From: Brassica napus
Taxonomy: Eukaryota > Streptophyta > Magnoliopsida > Brassicales > Brassicaceae
DNA length: 64,000 bases
Reading direction: 5' to 3'
NCBI RefSeq assembly: GCF_020379485.1
Contig: NC_063452.1
Span: 25,612,770-25,676,769, forward strand
Shown here: in pieces, positions 43,322 through 53,211 of the stretch
How positions within the stretch are numbered: position 1 is the first letter of the stretch
How the letters are laid out: every line of letters begins with the position of its first letter
Notes under the pieces: model-generated
The model's database searches: none
The model's input: only the letters and a program-made list of their open reading frames with translations
Told to the model about the DNA's origin: nothing
Translations under genes and position numbers: made by a program

Positions 43322-43429
43322 GTACAGGTTGTAGAAGAATCTTATCGCCATTAGATTTGGTGTTATTAATTATTTTCTTTTTCTTTACCCCCATTCTGAC
43401 ACAAAATTTTTTCTTGTCTTTTCAGGTGC

Positions 43430-43506
43430 ATGCCCAGCAGTACCAGAAGCAACAAAGAAAAACATCTGCTATTCTCAGAAGATCCTGCTCAACTGGAACA
43501 CACGAT
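43430..43506 (+). pseudogene. gag N-terminus, part 1 (interrupted)
   Basis: The ATG at 43430 follows CAGGTGC. The first residues are MPSSTRSNKEKHLLFSEDP then AQLEHTI, cut by the insertion at 43507. Codons continue in the same frame at 56024. It belongs to the same gag as 56024-58980. Confidence 0.8.
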
Positions 43507-44973
43507 TGATATCACTCAAATTACCCTAAAGAGTGTTACTCTCATCAAAAGAGGTCGAGTTATAGTACTTAGGGATCGAATCCACAAGGAGCTAGGGAAC
43601 CGATTAGATCTAAACAATTTATAATAAACTATGTTAATAGATTATAAAGCAGTAAAATAGCAATTAAATAAACAAAGCAATAAACAAGTTGAACAAGTCA
43701 ATTGTTCAGCTTGGCAAGGGTTGTTTAATGGAAGGATGGTTGCTAGATCTAGGATTTCTATTCAGGTGTTGGAGATTATAATTCCTATAGGTACCTATTT
43801 GTTGCATACATGATATGTTAGAGCTCAACCGCTTAACTCAGTGATCAGCTGTCGCATGTTTCACTGGTTAACTCGCTAGATCTCGTGTCTCAATGGTTAG
43901 TATCTTGATCACGAAAGAGTGTCGACCGATGGTCCTATTGGGACATCGACCGATACACCTTTACCTACGTCGACTGATAGTCAGTTGAGGACATCGATAG
44001 ACGGGTTCTAGCCAGGCCTATGCGCGAGTATGATATGCCCTATTAAGATACTAAATTGGCGGTTAGGCCTCTCTAGCAGTCCTAATATGATAGATAGATG
44101 TCAGGATGGGATAACAAGGATGCTTGTGTATGCAATCCAATGATCTATATTCTAGTTAATTACTCTAGAACAAGCAATAAGTATAGATCTATCATGAATA
44201 TCACAACAAGGCAGATCTATAGTTTGGGGCTAATCCCACAAACCTATTTGAACCCTGGACCTAACATGTGGATCTACTCACACATGAAAACAGAAATCAT
44301 AGATGAATAGATATAAAACTGAAATAGAATAGATAAGAAAACCAATGGAGTTCCAGGAGGAATCTGATAGGAGTTCCTCCCTTCTCTCCTCTAAGAGAAA
44401 CAATGAAACAGAAAGTGTGTAAAAAGCGTAGCCGTCAACAATGGCGTAGAAATAACATAAATAGGTTTTCTTGTCGTCCAAGGGCATTCTGGTAATTTGT
44501 GGTTACTTCTGGGCTTCACGCAGTATAAAATATACAAGGCCCACGATCTGGGATCTCCATCGATCGACGTGCAGAGTGCTGCATCGATCGACGTGGCTTT
44601 CTCTTCTCGACAGCTTCCTCTCGTGAGGCAGACTGACCACTCTTCAGTAAAACGAACATAACTTCTGCTACAGAATGCTGATTGACCTGAGACTGGTGGC
44701 ATTGGAAAGTTAACTCAAAGCTATATCTTGTGTCCAAATATGGGCTCAATCTAACAGTTGTAAGGTCTCCTTCCATAGCTAAATATCTGACGCGTCTTTG
44801 CAACTCTGCACCTCCAAAGACTCCAAAAGACTCCAAAATCACCATATTTCTCATAAACGTCCCTGAACCTGTCAATACTCTAAATAGACTCCAAAACATA
44901 ATAATTGTATCTCAAAACACTTTAAAACACTTATAGACCATGATTAAAAATGGGTAAAATATATGGTCTATCA
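43507..44973 (-). repeat. 3' LTR of the minus-strand element
   Basis: Same sequence as 54560-56018 with scattered substitutions. It contains two ATCGATCGACGT boxes near 44560-44590 and GTCGACCGATGG near 43922. Confidence 0.88.
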
Positions 44974-46960
44974 ACTCCCTCAGACTTACCTTTTTGCTTG
45001 TCCTCAAGTAAAACAGACGGGCAGTCTCTCTGAAAGAGGTTTTGAAAATAACAGGGAATCACATGATTTAAAGCTTAGAATCATCACCTCTACAATATTG
45101 CAATCCACATCTAAGAAGTCCTAATCACAGAAGCACATTATACAATATCCTAGCTTAGCAACCAAATTCACCTAGCCAACATCTTAGCAAATCATGTCTG
45201 ACATTCCCCTCTACCAACCTCATTTCTTAACATAAATAAATGTGTATGCTTTACCTTGGGAGTATCGATCACAAGACACATGGACTCTTACCCCAACAGG
45301 TATCTGAGTAAACAGGTAGTCTTGTTCTGGTTTCTTTTACTCTATATCTCCCTTCTCTGAATCATTTTTATCTCAATTCCAATGAACAAAGATGCTGATG
45401 CAGTCCATCTTATTCACATTCTTTTCGATTTTTTATTATTATTTTTTTCTTTTTCTTTTCTTGACGAAGTGTAGACGAATAGTGGGGTCATTGGTAATGT
45501 ACCTACCCCTCGCTTCCAACAATGTGTGATCATTCTATTAGAGTAGAATAATGGGGTCACTGGAGACGCTCCTACCCCTTTAAACCGCAAGAAATCATCT
45601 CAATTTTTTATTTTATTTTATTAGGATGCCAAAGGGAGGAGAGAAGGAAACCAAAATCACTCAGACTTTTACCTTTCAGACCTGAAGGAGGAATCCGATC
45701 CAGTGTATACCAAGCCCCAAGACAAGCAGTTAAGTCAAATTAGGTTGGAGGTCAGCTTCGGTTCCTTCAAACAATCTCAGCAAGTGTGAACATAGTTGAC
45801 AGGTTGATCCACTTTAGTATCTTTAGTACTATCTGCAATCAGTAAGTCTAGAATGGTGCTAAATAGTGGTTAGATAACAAGCATGAATCTAATAAGTTCA
45901 TTATCCCCTTTTTGCCTCAATAAAAACAGTTTTGAAAACATCTTATAAAACTCAATAGATAAGCAAATATCTGTAAACATCCCCCCAGACTTAAATTACA
46001 CTGTCTCCTGTGTATATCTAGTCGGAGTTATGGTTAGAACATAAATAATAAGTAGACAATTTAACAAGTAAGAACGATAACGTGCTCGACATCAGTGTCG
46101 ATCGACACAATGAATAGACAATCGATCGATGTTGATGAAGTGCTATCGATTGATAGTGACATGGTCTCATCGGTCGATGGCTAGAGCAATCATTCGACAC
46201 AATGAAGAGACAATCGATTGTTGGATATGAAGCGTTGTCGATCGATATCGAGCTGGTGTCATCGGTCGATGTGCTGAGCAATTGTCTACTCGGATCTGTT
46301 TTTTTTTTTTTTTAACTAACTAAAACACAATATTAGTAGAACCTCCCCCAGACTTAAACAACACTATCACTAGCGCTATCCAGTCTAAGATTGGTGGGAA
46401 AATAAATCATAAGGACAATATTTAACAAGGAAAAACGGTATACCTACTTGGATGTGAGTGTCAAGCAACACAGTTAAGTGGCGATCGATACTCTTGATGC
46501 TCTGTCGATCGATGCTACGTAGCCATCATCGATTCTCCTGCAATCTCGTATTCCTCGGATCTTGTCCTTTTACCTAACATAAACAAAACATTTAATACAA
46601 TTAATAAAAAATAATAATAAAACCAATAATCAATAAAAATAATAACAAAAATATTTTTTTTCGATGAACAGTGTTTTGCTACAGTGTCGCTCGATGTTAC
46701 AGTGTCGCTCGATGTTGCTGCTACAATGTCTTTGCTACAGTACCGTCGTTACTGTTAATTTTTTTTACATGAAATCTGTAGAAAACAAAGAATCAGTAAT
46801 AAATGAAAGATAAACCATATTTAAAATTACCTAACAGTGGATTGCCTCCCACTCAGAGCTTATTTTTAGTCATTAGCTTGACTTCTGGAGATCTGATTAA
46901 GTCCGCATAAGAATGAGAACTTGCTCCAAACCAAGTCTCAATGTCTACTCTTTGAAGCTT
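44974..46960 (-). other. Non-coding 3' internal region of the minus-strand element
   Basis: No open reading frame of note. It holds several copies of the string CCCCCAGACTT (45982, 46345; also 47171 inside the coding part; related CCCTCAGACTT at 44977), which on the element strand read AAGTCTGGGGG, like its polypurine tract. It also holds many TCGATCGA boxes (46090-46300). The phrase GTGGATTGCCTCCCACTCAG AGCTTATTTTTAGTC near 46841 is a conserved Athila-type junction sequence (recollection). Confidence 0.6.
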
Positions 46961-46962
46961 TA

Positions 46963-48183
46963 TCATTTTTGTGTGAAAGCCTCCTCCATATACCCTTCTC
47001 CTTTGTCTATCATTTCAGCAATAAGGAGTGCTTTGAGCTTTGCAAAAGGCTGTGAGAAGGATCTGCTGCGCACTCTGGGTTTTCTGACACCATCTGAGAA
47101 GTGGGGAATCAATGATAACTGAGGATCTCCCTTGATCCTTTTCCTCTTCTTCCAATTCCGCCTCTTCTTTCCCCCAGACTTGTCTGATCGCATGGTGGTG
47201 CCTCCATCAAAAATATTTTGACACACTTCAAACTCTTTTTGCTCTGATTCGCGAAGGGTGTCGATCGATGGTATCTGACCGATATCGATCGATGGTATCT
47301 GACCGATATCGATCGATGATGAAATGATAGTGTCAATCGATTTTGTTCTGTTGATGTCGCTCGATGGTACTTCTGCTGGGCAGTTATCTACTTCATCTCT
47401 AAATTGCAGCCCTCTTTGAGAAGCTTCTACGTACTTATTATCATCAAATACTCCACCATAGGAACTTAACTCCATACTTTTATCTGGTGGGATAGGAGAT
47501 TCAGCTTCAAACACTTCATATGGAACAACAAACTTCACAGGATCATGTATCCTCTTCACTCTTTTGCAAATCCCAACAGCTTCTTCTTCGCATAGAGGTG
47601 GTCTTAGATTTTCGGGGACAGCAAGGTGTGAGACTCCAGACGTGTGTTCTTTTCTTCCAACCAGTTTTGGTTCAATCATGTATCCTGATAGTTCATCCAA
47701 ACATGGGTGTCGATCGATGCAATCGGGTGGGTATCGAGCGATACAGTCGGGTGTATGTTGATCGATGTTAAATGGCGACTGTAGATCGATGTCGTAGGGT
47801 GGGTGTCGATCGATCTCATCAGGTTTATGTCGGTCGATGTCGCCAGCCTTTAAGGAATTTTCCAGACCTTTTCCCGAAGCGGGCTGATCATCAAGCTTCT
47901 GCCGAAGCCATTCTTCCAACTCTAGAAAGTCTTTCAGAGTGACTTTGTCGACATCTGAGGTAAGATCACAGCTTGATTCATCGATGCTCTCCTGTGTCGA
48001 GTTTGCAATGTCCTGAGGACAACTCGATCTTTTAGGGATTTCAAGTGGAATCGATCGATGACAAAAGTCTGTGTCGATCATTTCTGAGGTACTGGGGTCG
48101 ATCGACGATGAGGTGGGGGTGACGATCGATGTTATGGTAAGGGTGTCGATCGATGATGAGCTCGTGTCACTAATATCAGCCAC
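46963..48183 (-). CDS. Gag-linker protein with Ser-Ile-Asp repeats (minus-strand element)
   Basis: An open frame of 406 codons. N-terminal part is rich in SSSID/PSTSEMIDTDFCHRSIP; middle part repeats DIDRHPPYDIDLQSP-type units (each containing DIDRH or CIDRH); then the distinct block RVKRIHDPVKFVVPYEVFEA, a further run of SIDIGQIPSIDIGQIPSID, and a basic C-terminus (SGGKKRRNWKKRKRIKGDPQ, FAKLKALLIAEMIDKGEGYM). The SID units come from TCGATCGA palindromes. No enzymatic motif. The basic tail could bind nucleic acid (inference). The block after the repeats resembles a conserved segment of Athila-type polyproteins. The reading frame is open throughout, unusual among the decayed genes here. Confidence 0.6.
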   Translation of the reverse strand: MADISDTSSSSIDTLTITSIVTPTSSSIDPSTSEMIDTDFCHRSIPLEIPKRSSCPQDIANSTQESIDESSCDLTSDVDKVTLKDFLELEEWLRQKLDDQPASGKGLENSLKAGDIDRHKPDEIDRHPPYDIDLQSPFNIDQHTPDCIARYPPDCIDRHPCLDELSGYMIEPKLVGRKEHTSGVSHLAVPENLRPPLCEEEAVGICKRVKRIHDPVKFVVPYEVFEAESPIPPDKSMELSSYGGVFDDNKYVEASQRGLQFRDEVDNCPAEVPSSDINRTKSIDTIISSSIDIGQIPSIDIGQIPSIDTLRESEQKEFEVCQNIFDGGTTMRSDKSGGKKRRNWKKRKRIKGDPQLSLIPHFSDGVRKPRVRSRSFSQPFAKLKALLIAEMIDKGEGYMEEAFTQK

Positions 48184-48344
48184 TTCTACTGTGCTCAGCT
48201 TTCCAGACTCATGTTGCTCAGCTTTCGAGACTCATGTTGCTCGTCATCCTCCACCATATATTCCAGCATAGACCATATCTCAATCTCTAGATTTGCTGCA
48301 GCATCATAGAGAAATTTGTTGAGGAAGGCGTATCTGATGTCATT

Positions 48345-48602
48345 TCAGGTAGTGAGAGATCCAAGTGGCAACTTCCTGAACCAATATGCTGCTTCTCCAG
48401 CAAGAGAGTATGAGAATAATTTGCATAAATAGTAGTGTTCAGAGACTCCATTGCATTTGATGGTTGATGCCAGATCTACAAATGTCTCCAGGTGGCTAGT
48501 GGGATCTTCATGAGGAAAACCATGGAAAGAATGCTGACCTACAAGAGAGATATATGCAGGGTGCAGCTCAAGGACAGTATTCTGAAGTGCTGAACGACGC
48601 AA
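48345..48602 (-). pseudogene. Gag core module 2 (minus-strand element)
   Basis: Contains LVGQHSFHGFPHEDPTSHLE, TIKCNGVSEHYYLCKLFSYS and LAGEAAYWFRKLPLGSLTT, the first half of the retrotransposon gag domain (Retrotrans_gag family). The rest of the domain (LRDRF...W..F..L...CPHHG) is missing. Neighbouring frames 48183 and 48660 flank it with SID linkers. Confidence 0.7.
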
Positions 48603-48659
48603 TGCAGACCTTTTAGCATAGGCATCCTCAGGACTGTTATAGTCTCTAATTTCCTTCGG

Positions 48660-49010
48660 TCATCCAATCCTAACATACACGGTGGTAGCATCAGGGATTG
48701 TAGAAGGTATCGATCGATGACAAATATCTGTATCGATCATTTCTGAAGTGCGGATATCGATCGATTCTGAGTTACTACTGTCGATCAATGCTGAGGTCGG
48801 ATCTTTTGTATCAGCTTTTTCTACTTTGCTCTGCTCTCCTGATACATGATATTCATCATCCTTAACTGTATCATGGTTGACCAGCTTTTCTCTGTTCAGT
48901 TCGTCCTTCTGCTTACACTCATCTGCATGGTGAACCTGAATGTCTGGCTGCTTGACATGAGTGGTCGGGATTTCAAAATCTTCATCATGCTCGCTATAGG
49001 CAAAATCCAT
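48660..49010 (-). pseudogene. SID linker between gag modules
   Basis: Acidic sequence MDFAYSEHDEDFEIPTTHVK ... SIDIRTSEMIDTDICHRSIP. The TSEMIDTD.CHRSIP block is repeated at about 48040-48085 in the 46963-48183 frame, showing that linker plus gag core were duplicated in tandem. Confidence 0.6.
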
Positions 49011-49196
49011 AATCTGACTAATACTAATCTAACTAAGACTAGTGATTATTCCTTTCTCGTGATCTTCAATCATCTTGTCCACCATGTAATCAAACCTTTT
49101 ACTTCGAGTTGCTACAGCTTCGCTAAAAAATTTACCTAGGAAGGCGCCTTTGATGTCTTCCCAGCAGGTTAGAGATCTTGGCTGCAGCTTATTGAA

Positions 49197-50114
49197 CTAG
49201 CTAAAAACATCTTTAGATAAACAATAGGGGAAGATCTTGCAGATAATGTGGTCTGCAGATATTTCATCGTGCTTGTTTGCTGAGGCTAACTCCTCAAGTC
49301 TCTTGATAAGATCTTTGGGATCCTCATGAGGAAGACCGTAAAATGGATCACCACTTCCCCAATCATACCATTGACTTGTCAGATTAAAGGTATTCGTCTC
49401 AGCCACATCAATTACATCAGGGATTACACTACCCTCTACATTAATCAATTGTCCTGTGAGGCTGCAAGGGCGACCTTCTTCGTCTCGCCAAATACCTTTC
49501 TTGTCGATCTTAAGTTTGAGCGTTTCGACCTTCTTTGTCTCTCCGTAAGTGGTGTTCGTCATTGGAGGAACAGTGCCGCGATGAATAGTATTTCGATGAA
49601 CAGTGTCACGATGAAGAGTGTTCGGATGAACAGTATCGCGATGAACAGTGTTCGGGTGAACAGTGTCGAGCGACATAATATGAACAGTGTCGATCGACGG
49701 AAGATGAATAGTGTCGACCGACACGGGATGAACAGTATCGATCGACGGGATATGAATAGTATCAATCGACACGGGATGAACAGTGTCGATCGATCCGGGA
49801 TGAACAATATTTTCCGACACATAATGAATAGTATCGTGATGAATAGTGTCAGGATGAACAGTACCTGGATGAATAGTATTATGATAAACAGTACCTGGAA
49901 GAACAATATTGTTTGACGATTTGTTGGCTCTGTCGATCACCGCTGGTTGTCGTTTGTCGATCGACTTCGGATGAATGGTGTCGATCGATTGATGGTGTAT
50001 GTTGTCGATCGATGCTGCTTGGAGGGTGTCGATCGATACTTCCCTCTTAGACTTACGGATCGTGCATAGACCAGCAGGATCTTTCCTTGAAGGACCTAGA
50101 AATCCTCTCTTCAT
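49197..50114 (-). pseudogene. Gag N-terminal region with His-rich Ser-Ile-Asp repeat (minus-strand element)
   Basis: The ATG at 50114 gives MKRGFLGPSRKDPAGLCTIR, then about 18 imperfect repeats of about 10 residues of the type SIDTVHPVSIDTIHxP, then KKGIWRDEEGRPCSLTGQLI, and gag core module 1: DPFYGLPHEDPKDLIKRLEE and ISADHIICKIFPYCLSKDVF, stopping at 49197. The repeat is a 30-nt minisatellite at DNA level. The nested element at 50136 inserted about 20 bp upstream of the ATG. Confidence 0.65.
49560..50060. repeat. 30-nt minisatellite with TCGATCGA boxes inside gag
   Basis: Repeated units of the form GATGAACAGTGTCGATCGAC and near variants (GTGTCGAGCGACA, GTATCAATCGACA). About 18 units. Spacing is mostly 30 or 15-18 nt, always in multiples of three, so the frame is kept. 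Confidence 0.75.
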
Positions 50115-50734
50115 TGCTCTGGTACTGATATGTATTGATGAGATCCTAGGATGATGCTCTGGAACAGATGGGATAATCCTTGCAGAAACGAATCAAAAGA
50201 CTCAAGCTTCTCAAGGTATGTGGATCGAATGGTGACACAAGAGGCTGCGGAAAGGCTTCTTGATACTCCTAGGCTTAGATCGGATATGACACACCTCTCT
50301 AAAGCCCTTGGGCATTGGATATTACACACCAACAGACTGGATATTACACACCAGACACACTTCAACTCGTCCAAGACAAGAGAGAAGAGAGAAAAGGGTT
50401 TTTGATAAAAGATTGCTTAATGATAAAGGGGGGTCACGACCAGAATATAAAGAGAGGCCCTTGTACATGCACAAGGTCTCGAAAATAGAAATAAAAATAA
50501 AGGGAACAGGCTCCCTTGGAAACTAAACAAAGACCAAGTTTTCGAAATTATTCAAAACATAAAACATATGATAAAAATAACATAAGATAAATAATGTGGT
50601 TGGTCCGGGATCATCATTTAGGATATGTGAAAGTAAACTTGTGGCCTCATTAAAAACCTTCCTTTGGAAAACCCAGTGGGACAAAACCAAAAGTTAGAAA
50701 AAGAGCACAAACAAGCTACTTGCCTAGATGATGA

Positions 50735-51640
50735 TCAGCTTGAAGGTGGAGTAGCTTGAATTGTGGTGAGTGTGTCTTGGTTGATCAAGCTGCAACCAAG
50801 ACAATCTTCTTGCTTCCTTGACATCTTGAGTATTCCTCCATCAGCTTCATTGAGTTTCTTTGATCTGGAACAAGTGTTGGGACCTTCAGGAATGGCTAGG
50901 GCATCTTCATCTACAAGCTGGTCCATGATCACATTTTCTTCATTGGTAAGCTGGTCCAGAATCATATCATTCCCTCCCTCTTGAAAAATATTTGTCCTCA
51001 AATCTGTTCTACCTGCAGTAAGAGGGACCAAGTCAGTAACCTTAAAGTTTAAAATCAGATTATACTCACCTTGCAAGCCTCTTTGATAGGCATTGTTGCT
51101 GATTGGTTCTGTAATGTAGAAGGGACTGATCTGTTGGGTTCTCCATACTCCTGATGCATACCTAAAACCTGATTCAAACTCATTGAAACACAACAAATTA
51201 GCAAATGAAAATTTATCAAAGAGTAAGAGTCTTATCCCAAATCGGTTTTTGCTCGGTTTTGGATTGTAGGCTGCATCTGGGGGAGCTTCTTTGATGAGGA
51301 TAAAACCAGGGATGTCTTCATGGTTATGCTGATTCAGATCAGGTGGTTTGAATCTCTTATCTTCCTCATGCTTGTTCTTTCTCCTTGTATGCTTCCAAGC
51401 TTCCTTATAATCTGCACATGGTTCTTTTGACAAAAACAAGTGCATCATATCTGTGTAATCAATACTAAAATAATTCTTGAAAACATGATCAATTACCTTA
51501 GCATGCTCACCTGGTCGCCATAGATAGGATTGAGATTTTCTGAACTCAGAAAAATTCAAACAAAGCACACAGAGGATCACTTGACTTGTAGAACCCATAA
51601 CTCTTTCACCTGAGAAGCTTTGGACATGATTCCAATTCAA
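50735..51640 (-). CDS. Unknown protein of the nested LTR element (C-terminal frame)
   Basis: A minus-strand frame with FLSKEPCADYKEAWKHTRRK, PDLNQHNHEDIPGFILIKEA and FGIRLLLFDKFSFANLLCFN, then DLRTNIFQEGGND directly before the polypurine tract; the final part runs into the LTR. DLRTN.FQEGGND is a conserved ending seen before the PPT in many plant LTR elements (recollection). This block is not gag, protease, RT or integrase as far as I can see. It may be a host-derived or env-position protein; function unknown. The ATG at 51640 is the first in frame but the upstream frame at 51675-52451 may be continuous through a frameshift. Confidence 0.5.
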   Translation of the reverse strand: MNWNHVQSFSGERVMGSTSQVILCVLCLNFSEFRKSQSYLWRPGEHAKVIDHVFKNYFSIDYTDMMHLFLSKEPCADYKEAWKHTRRKNKHEEDKRFKPPDLNQHNHEDIPGFILIKEAPPDAAYNPKPSKNRFGIRLLLFDKFSFANLLCFNEFESGFRYASGVWRTQQISPFYITEPISNNAYQRGLQGEYNLILNFKVTDLVPLTAGRTDLRTNIFQEGGNDMILDQLTNEENVIMDQLVDEDALAIPEGPNTCSRSKKLNEADGGILKMSRKQEDCLGCSLINQDTLTTIQATPPSS

Positions 51641-51674
51641 CGTGAGATCCTGATGAGTTAAGTTTCCATAGCAG

Positions 51675-52451
51675 TCAAGTTTGTTGATTAATTCCTTGTG
51701 GTTGTTGATATATGACCCCCCGGACTGCTCCTATGTAAAAGCTGGCGGCAAGAGAGTTTCCAAGGTTTGATTGTTGCATCTCCAGCTTAGCCAAGGACTC
51801 ATCAGTATAGCCCCTCTTTTTACCTGTACACTTCTCAGCTCTTTTTGGACAAGTCAAGTGTGTTATCATATCAAAGAAAGTATTGTAGACCCCAATATCA
51901 TTAAGGTTCAAGTTCACACATTCAGAATCAGTGATATATAGTTTCAATTGTGCAGCAGGTTTATCAAAGAAAGTGTTATACACTAGAATATCATCAAAGA
52001 ACCAACCTACATGTTTAGAATCATTTTCAGCACACAAACAATCAAGCTCAAACTCAGAGAACTTTGCAGATTTCACAAATTTAAATCTAAAATCAGATTG
52101 ATGCAATTTCGGTTCCTGCAACTTCTTAGGTTCATTCAATACATAAACAGAAACAAAAAAATTATCAAGGATCAGTTTATGCACATGGAAGTTCGTAACA
52201 AAACTCCTTTCTTCAGTTCTATCAAATGAATCACAAGGTTTCAAACAGAAATCAGATTGTTTCAATTCAAGCTCTAAAACCTTTTCAAAATGATCAAAAC
52301 TTTTGCCATGTTTCAGAAAATGATCAAAACTCAGAATATGACCAGAAATGTTATTATTTTGATTTTGAATAACGGTTTTGATGAAAGATGATTTCTGGTT
52401 TAAGTTCTTTAAAAGATTTAAACATGTTAACAAAAACAGATTTTGAAACAC
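51675..52451 (-). CDS. Unknown protein of the nested LTR element (middle frame)
   Basis: 258 codons, rich in Phe, Leu, Lys and Asn: LKQSDFCLKPCDSFDRTEER, VHKLILDNFFVSVYVLNEPK, a repeated VYNTFFD unit (two copies, about 51870 and 51975) and ECTGKKRGYTDESLAKLEMQ-like tail. Overlaps the next frame by about 100 nt at its 5' end, consistent with a frameshift in one original coding region. No recognised domain. Confidence 0.45.
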   Translation of the reverse strand: MFQNLFLLTCLNLLKNLNQKSSFIKTVIQNQNNNISGHILSFDHFLKHGKSFDHFEKVLELELKQSDFCLKPCDSFDRTEERSFVTNFHVHKLILDNFFVSVYVLNEPKKLQEPKLHQSDFRFKFVKSAKFSEFELDCLCAENDSKHVGWFFDDILVYNTFFDKPAAQLKLYITDSECVNLNLNDIGVYNTFFDMITHLTCPKRAEKCTGKKRGYTDESLAKLEMQQSNLGNSLAASFYIGAVRGVIYQQPQGINQQT

Positions 52452-53211
52452 AAAAATCTTTTACTTTATCAAGACCAAAACGTTTTATGTTTTCAATACT
52501 CACTTTAACAAACATTCCAGGCACAGAAGCAACCATATTAAACTCATTACAATGCTCTTGCAGATCATAAGACAAAGATTCATGAGCTGATTCTGTCTGC
52601 AAGTTTTTCTGTTGTTCTTCTTGTGTTGTACTCTCTGGTTCGTTTTCTGCTGAGTCTTCTTTTGCAACCTGTGACACTGAAACAATTCTACTCGGTTGCA
52701 CCGGTTCAAGACAAGTTAGTTCATCAAAGGAATTATCAAAATTAGATTCAGAGTGAGGTAAGAACAGAGAAAACTCTTGTTCTTTCTCAAACTTTTCTTT
52801 TCCCATAGATGTTTTGGTTTGAGCTTCTTGAATTGGGGCAGCTGAGTCTGGTTCTGCATCATTGAGTTCTGAGACAGTAGCAACTGGTTCTTGATGCTTT
52901 ATGAGCTTCTTCTGCTTGTTTAAGTGCTTGATGATGTTAATAATCTCCTTGTCAATGCTGCTGATTTTTTTCTCATAATCAGCCATCTTGGTTTCCTCTT
53001 TTCTTGTTCTTTTCTGCCTTTGATTCTTGGATGAATGTAGCTCATGGCGAAAAGATTCAAGTTTGGAGTCCATCATCTTCTCCATTCTCGTAGTCATTGC
53101 TTCAAGTATCAACCTTTCATCCTTAGTAAGTTTTCCTTTCTGATCTCCTGCCATGGTACCTGAAACAAGAGACAACACACAGCAGTAAAAAGTTCTAATG
53201 AAAACAAACAA
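52354..53211 (-). CDS. Unknown Lys/Glu-rich protein of the nested LTR element (N-terminal frame)
   Basis: The first convincing ATG is in CATGGTAC at about 53155 (MAGDQKGKLTKDERLILEAM). A predicted coiled coil follows: TTRMEKMMDSKLESFRHELH, then KKISSIDKEIINIIKHLNKQ. An acidic low-complexity part (EDSAENEPESTTQEEQQKN) precedes SVPGMFVKVSIENIKRFGLD. The basic/coiled-coil start occupies the gag position but has no recognisable Retrotrans_gag domain. It may be a divergent gag-like protein (inference). Confidence 0.5.
   Translation of the reverse strand: MFVFIRTFYCCVLSLVSGTMAGDQKGKLTKDERLILEAMTTRMEKMMDSKLESFRHELHSSKNQRQKRTRKEETKMADYEKKISSIDKEIINIIKHLNKQKKLIKHQEPVATVSELNDAEPDSAAPIQEAQTKTSMGKEKFEKEQEFSLFLPHSESNFDNSFDELTCLEPVQPSRIVSVSQVAKEDSAENEPESTTQEEQQKNLQTESAHESLSYDLQEHCNEFNMVASVPGMFVKVSIENIKRFGLDKVKDFCVSKSVFVNMFKSFKELKPEIIFHQNRYSKSK

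Noticed and set aside
49326..49916. Long plus-strand open frame (MNSVDRR/MNSIDRR repeats)
   Set aside because: It is the antisense of the His-rich SID minisatellite of the minus-strand gag. It stays open because TCGATCGA units are palindromic; no start context or domain.
49560..50060. CRISPR-like array
   Set aside because: Units are in-frame coding repeats with no unique spacers, in a plant retrotransposon.
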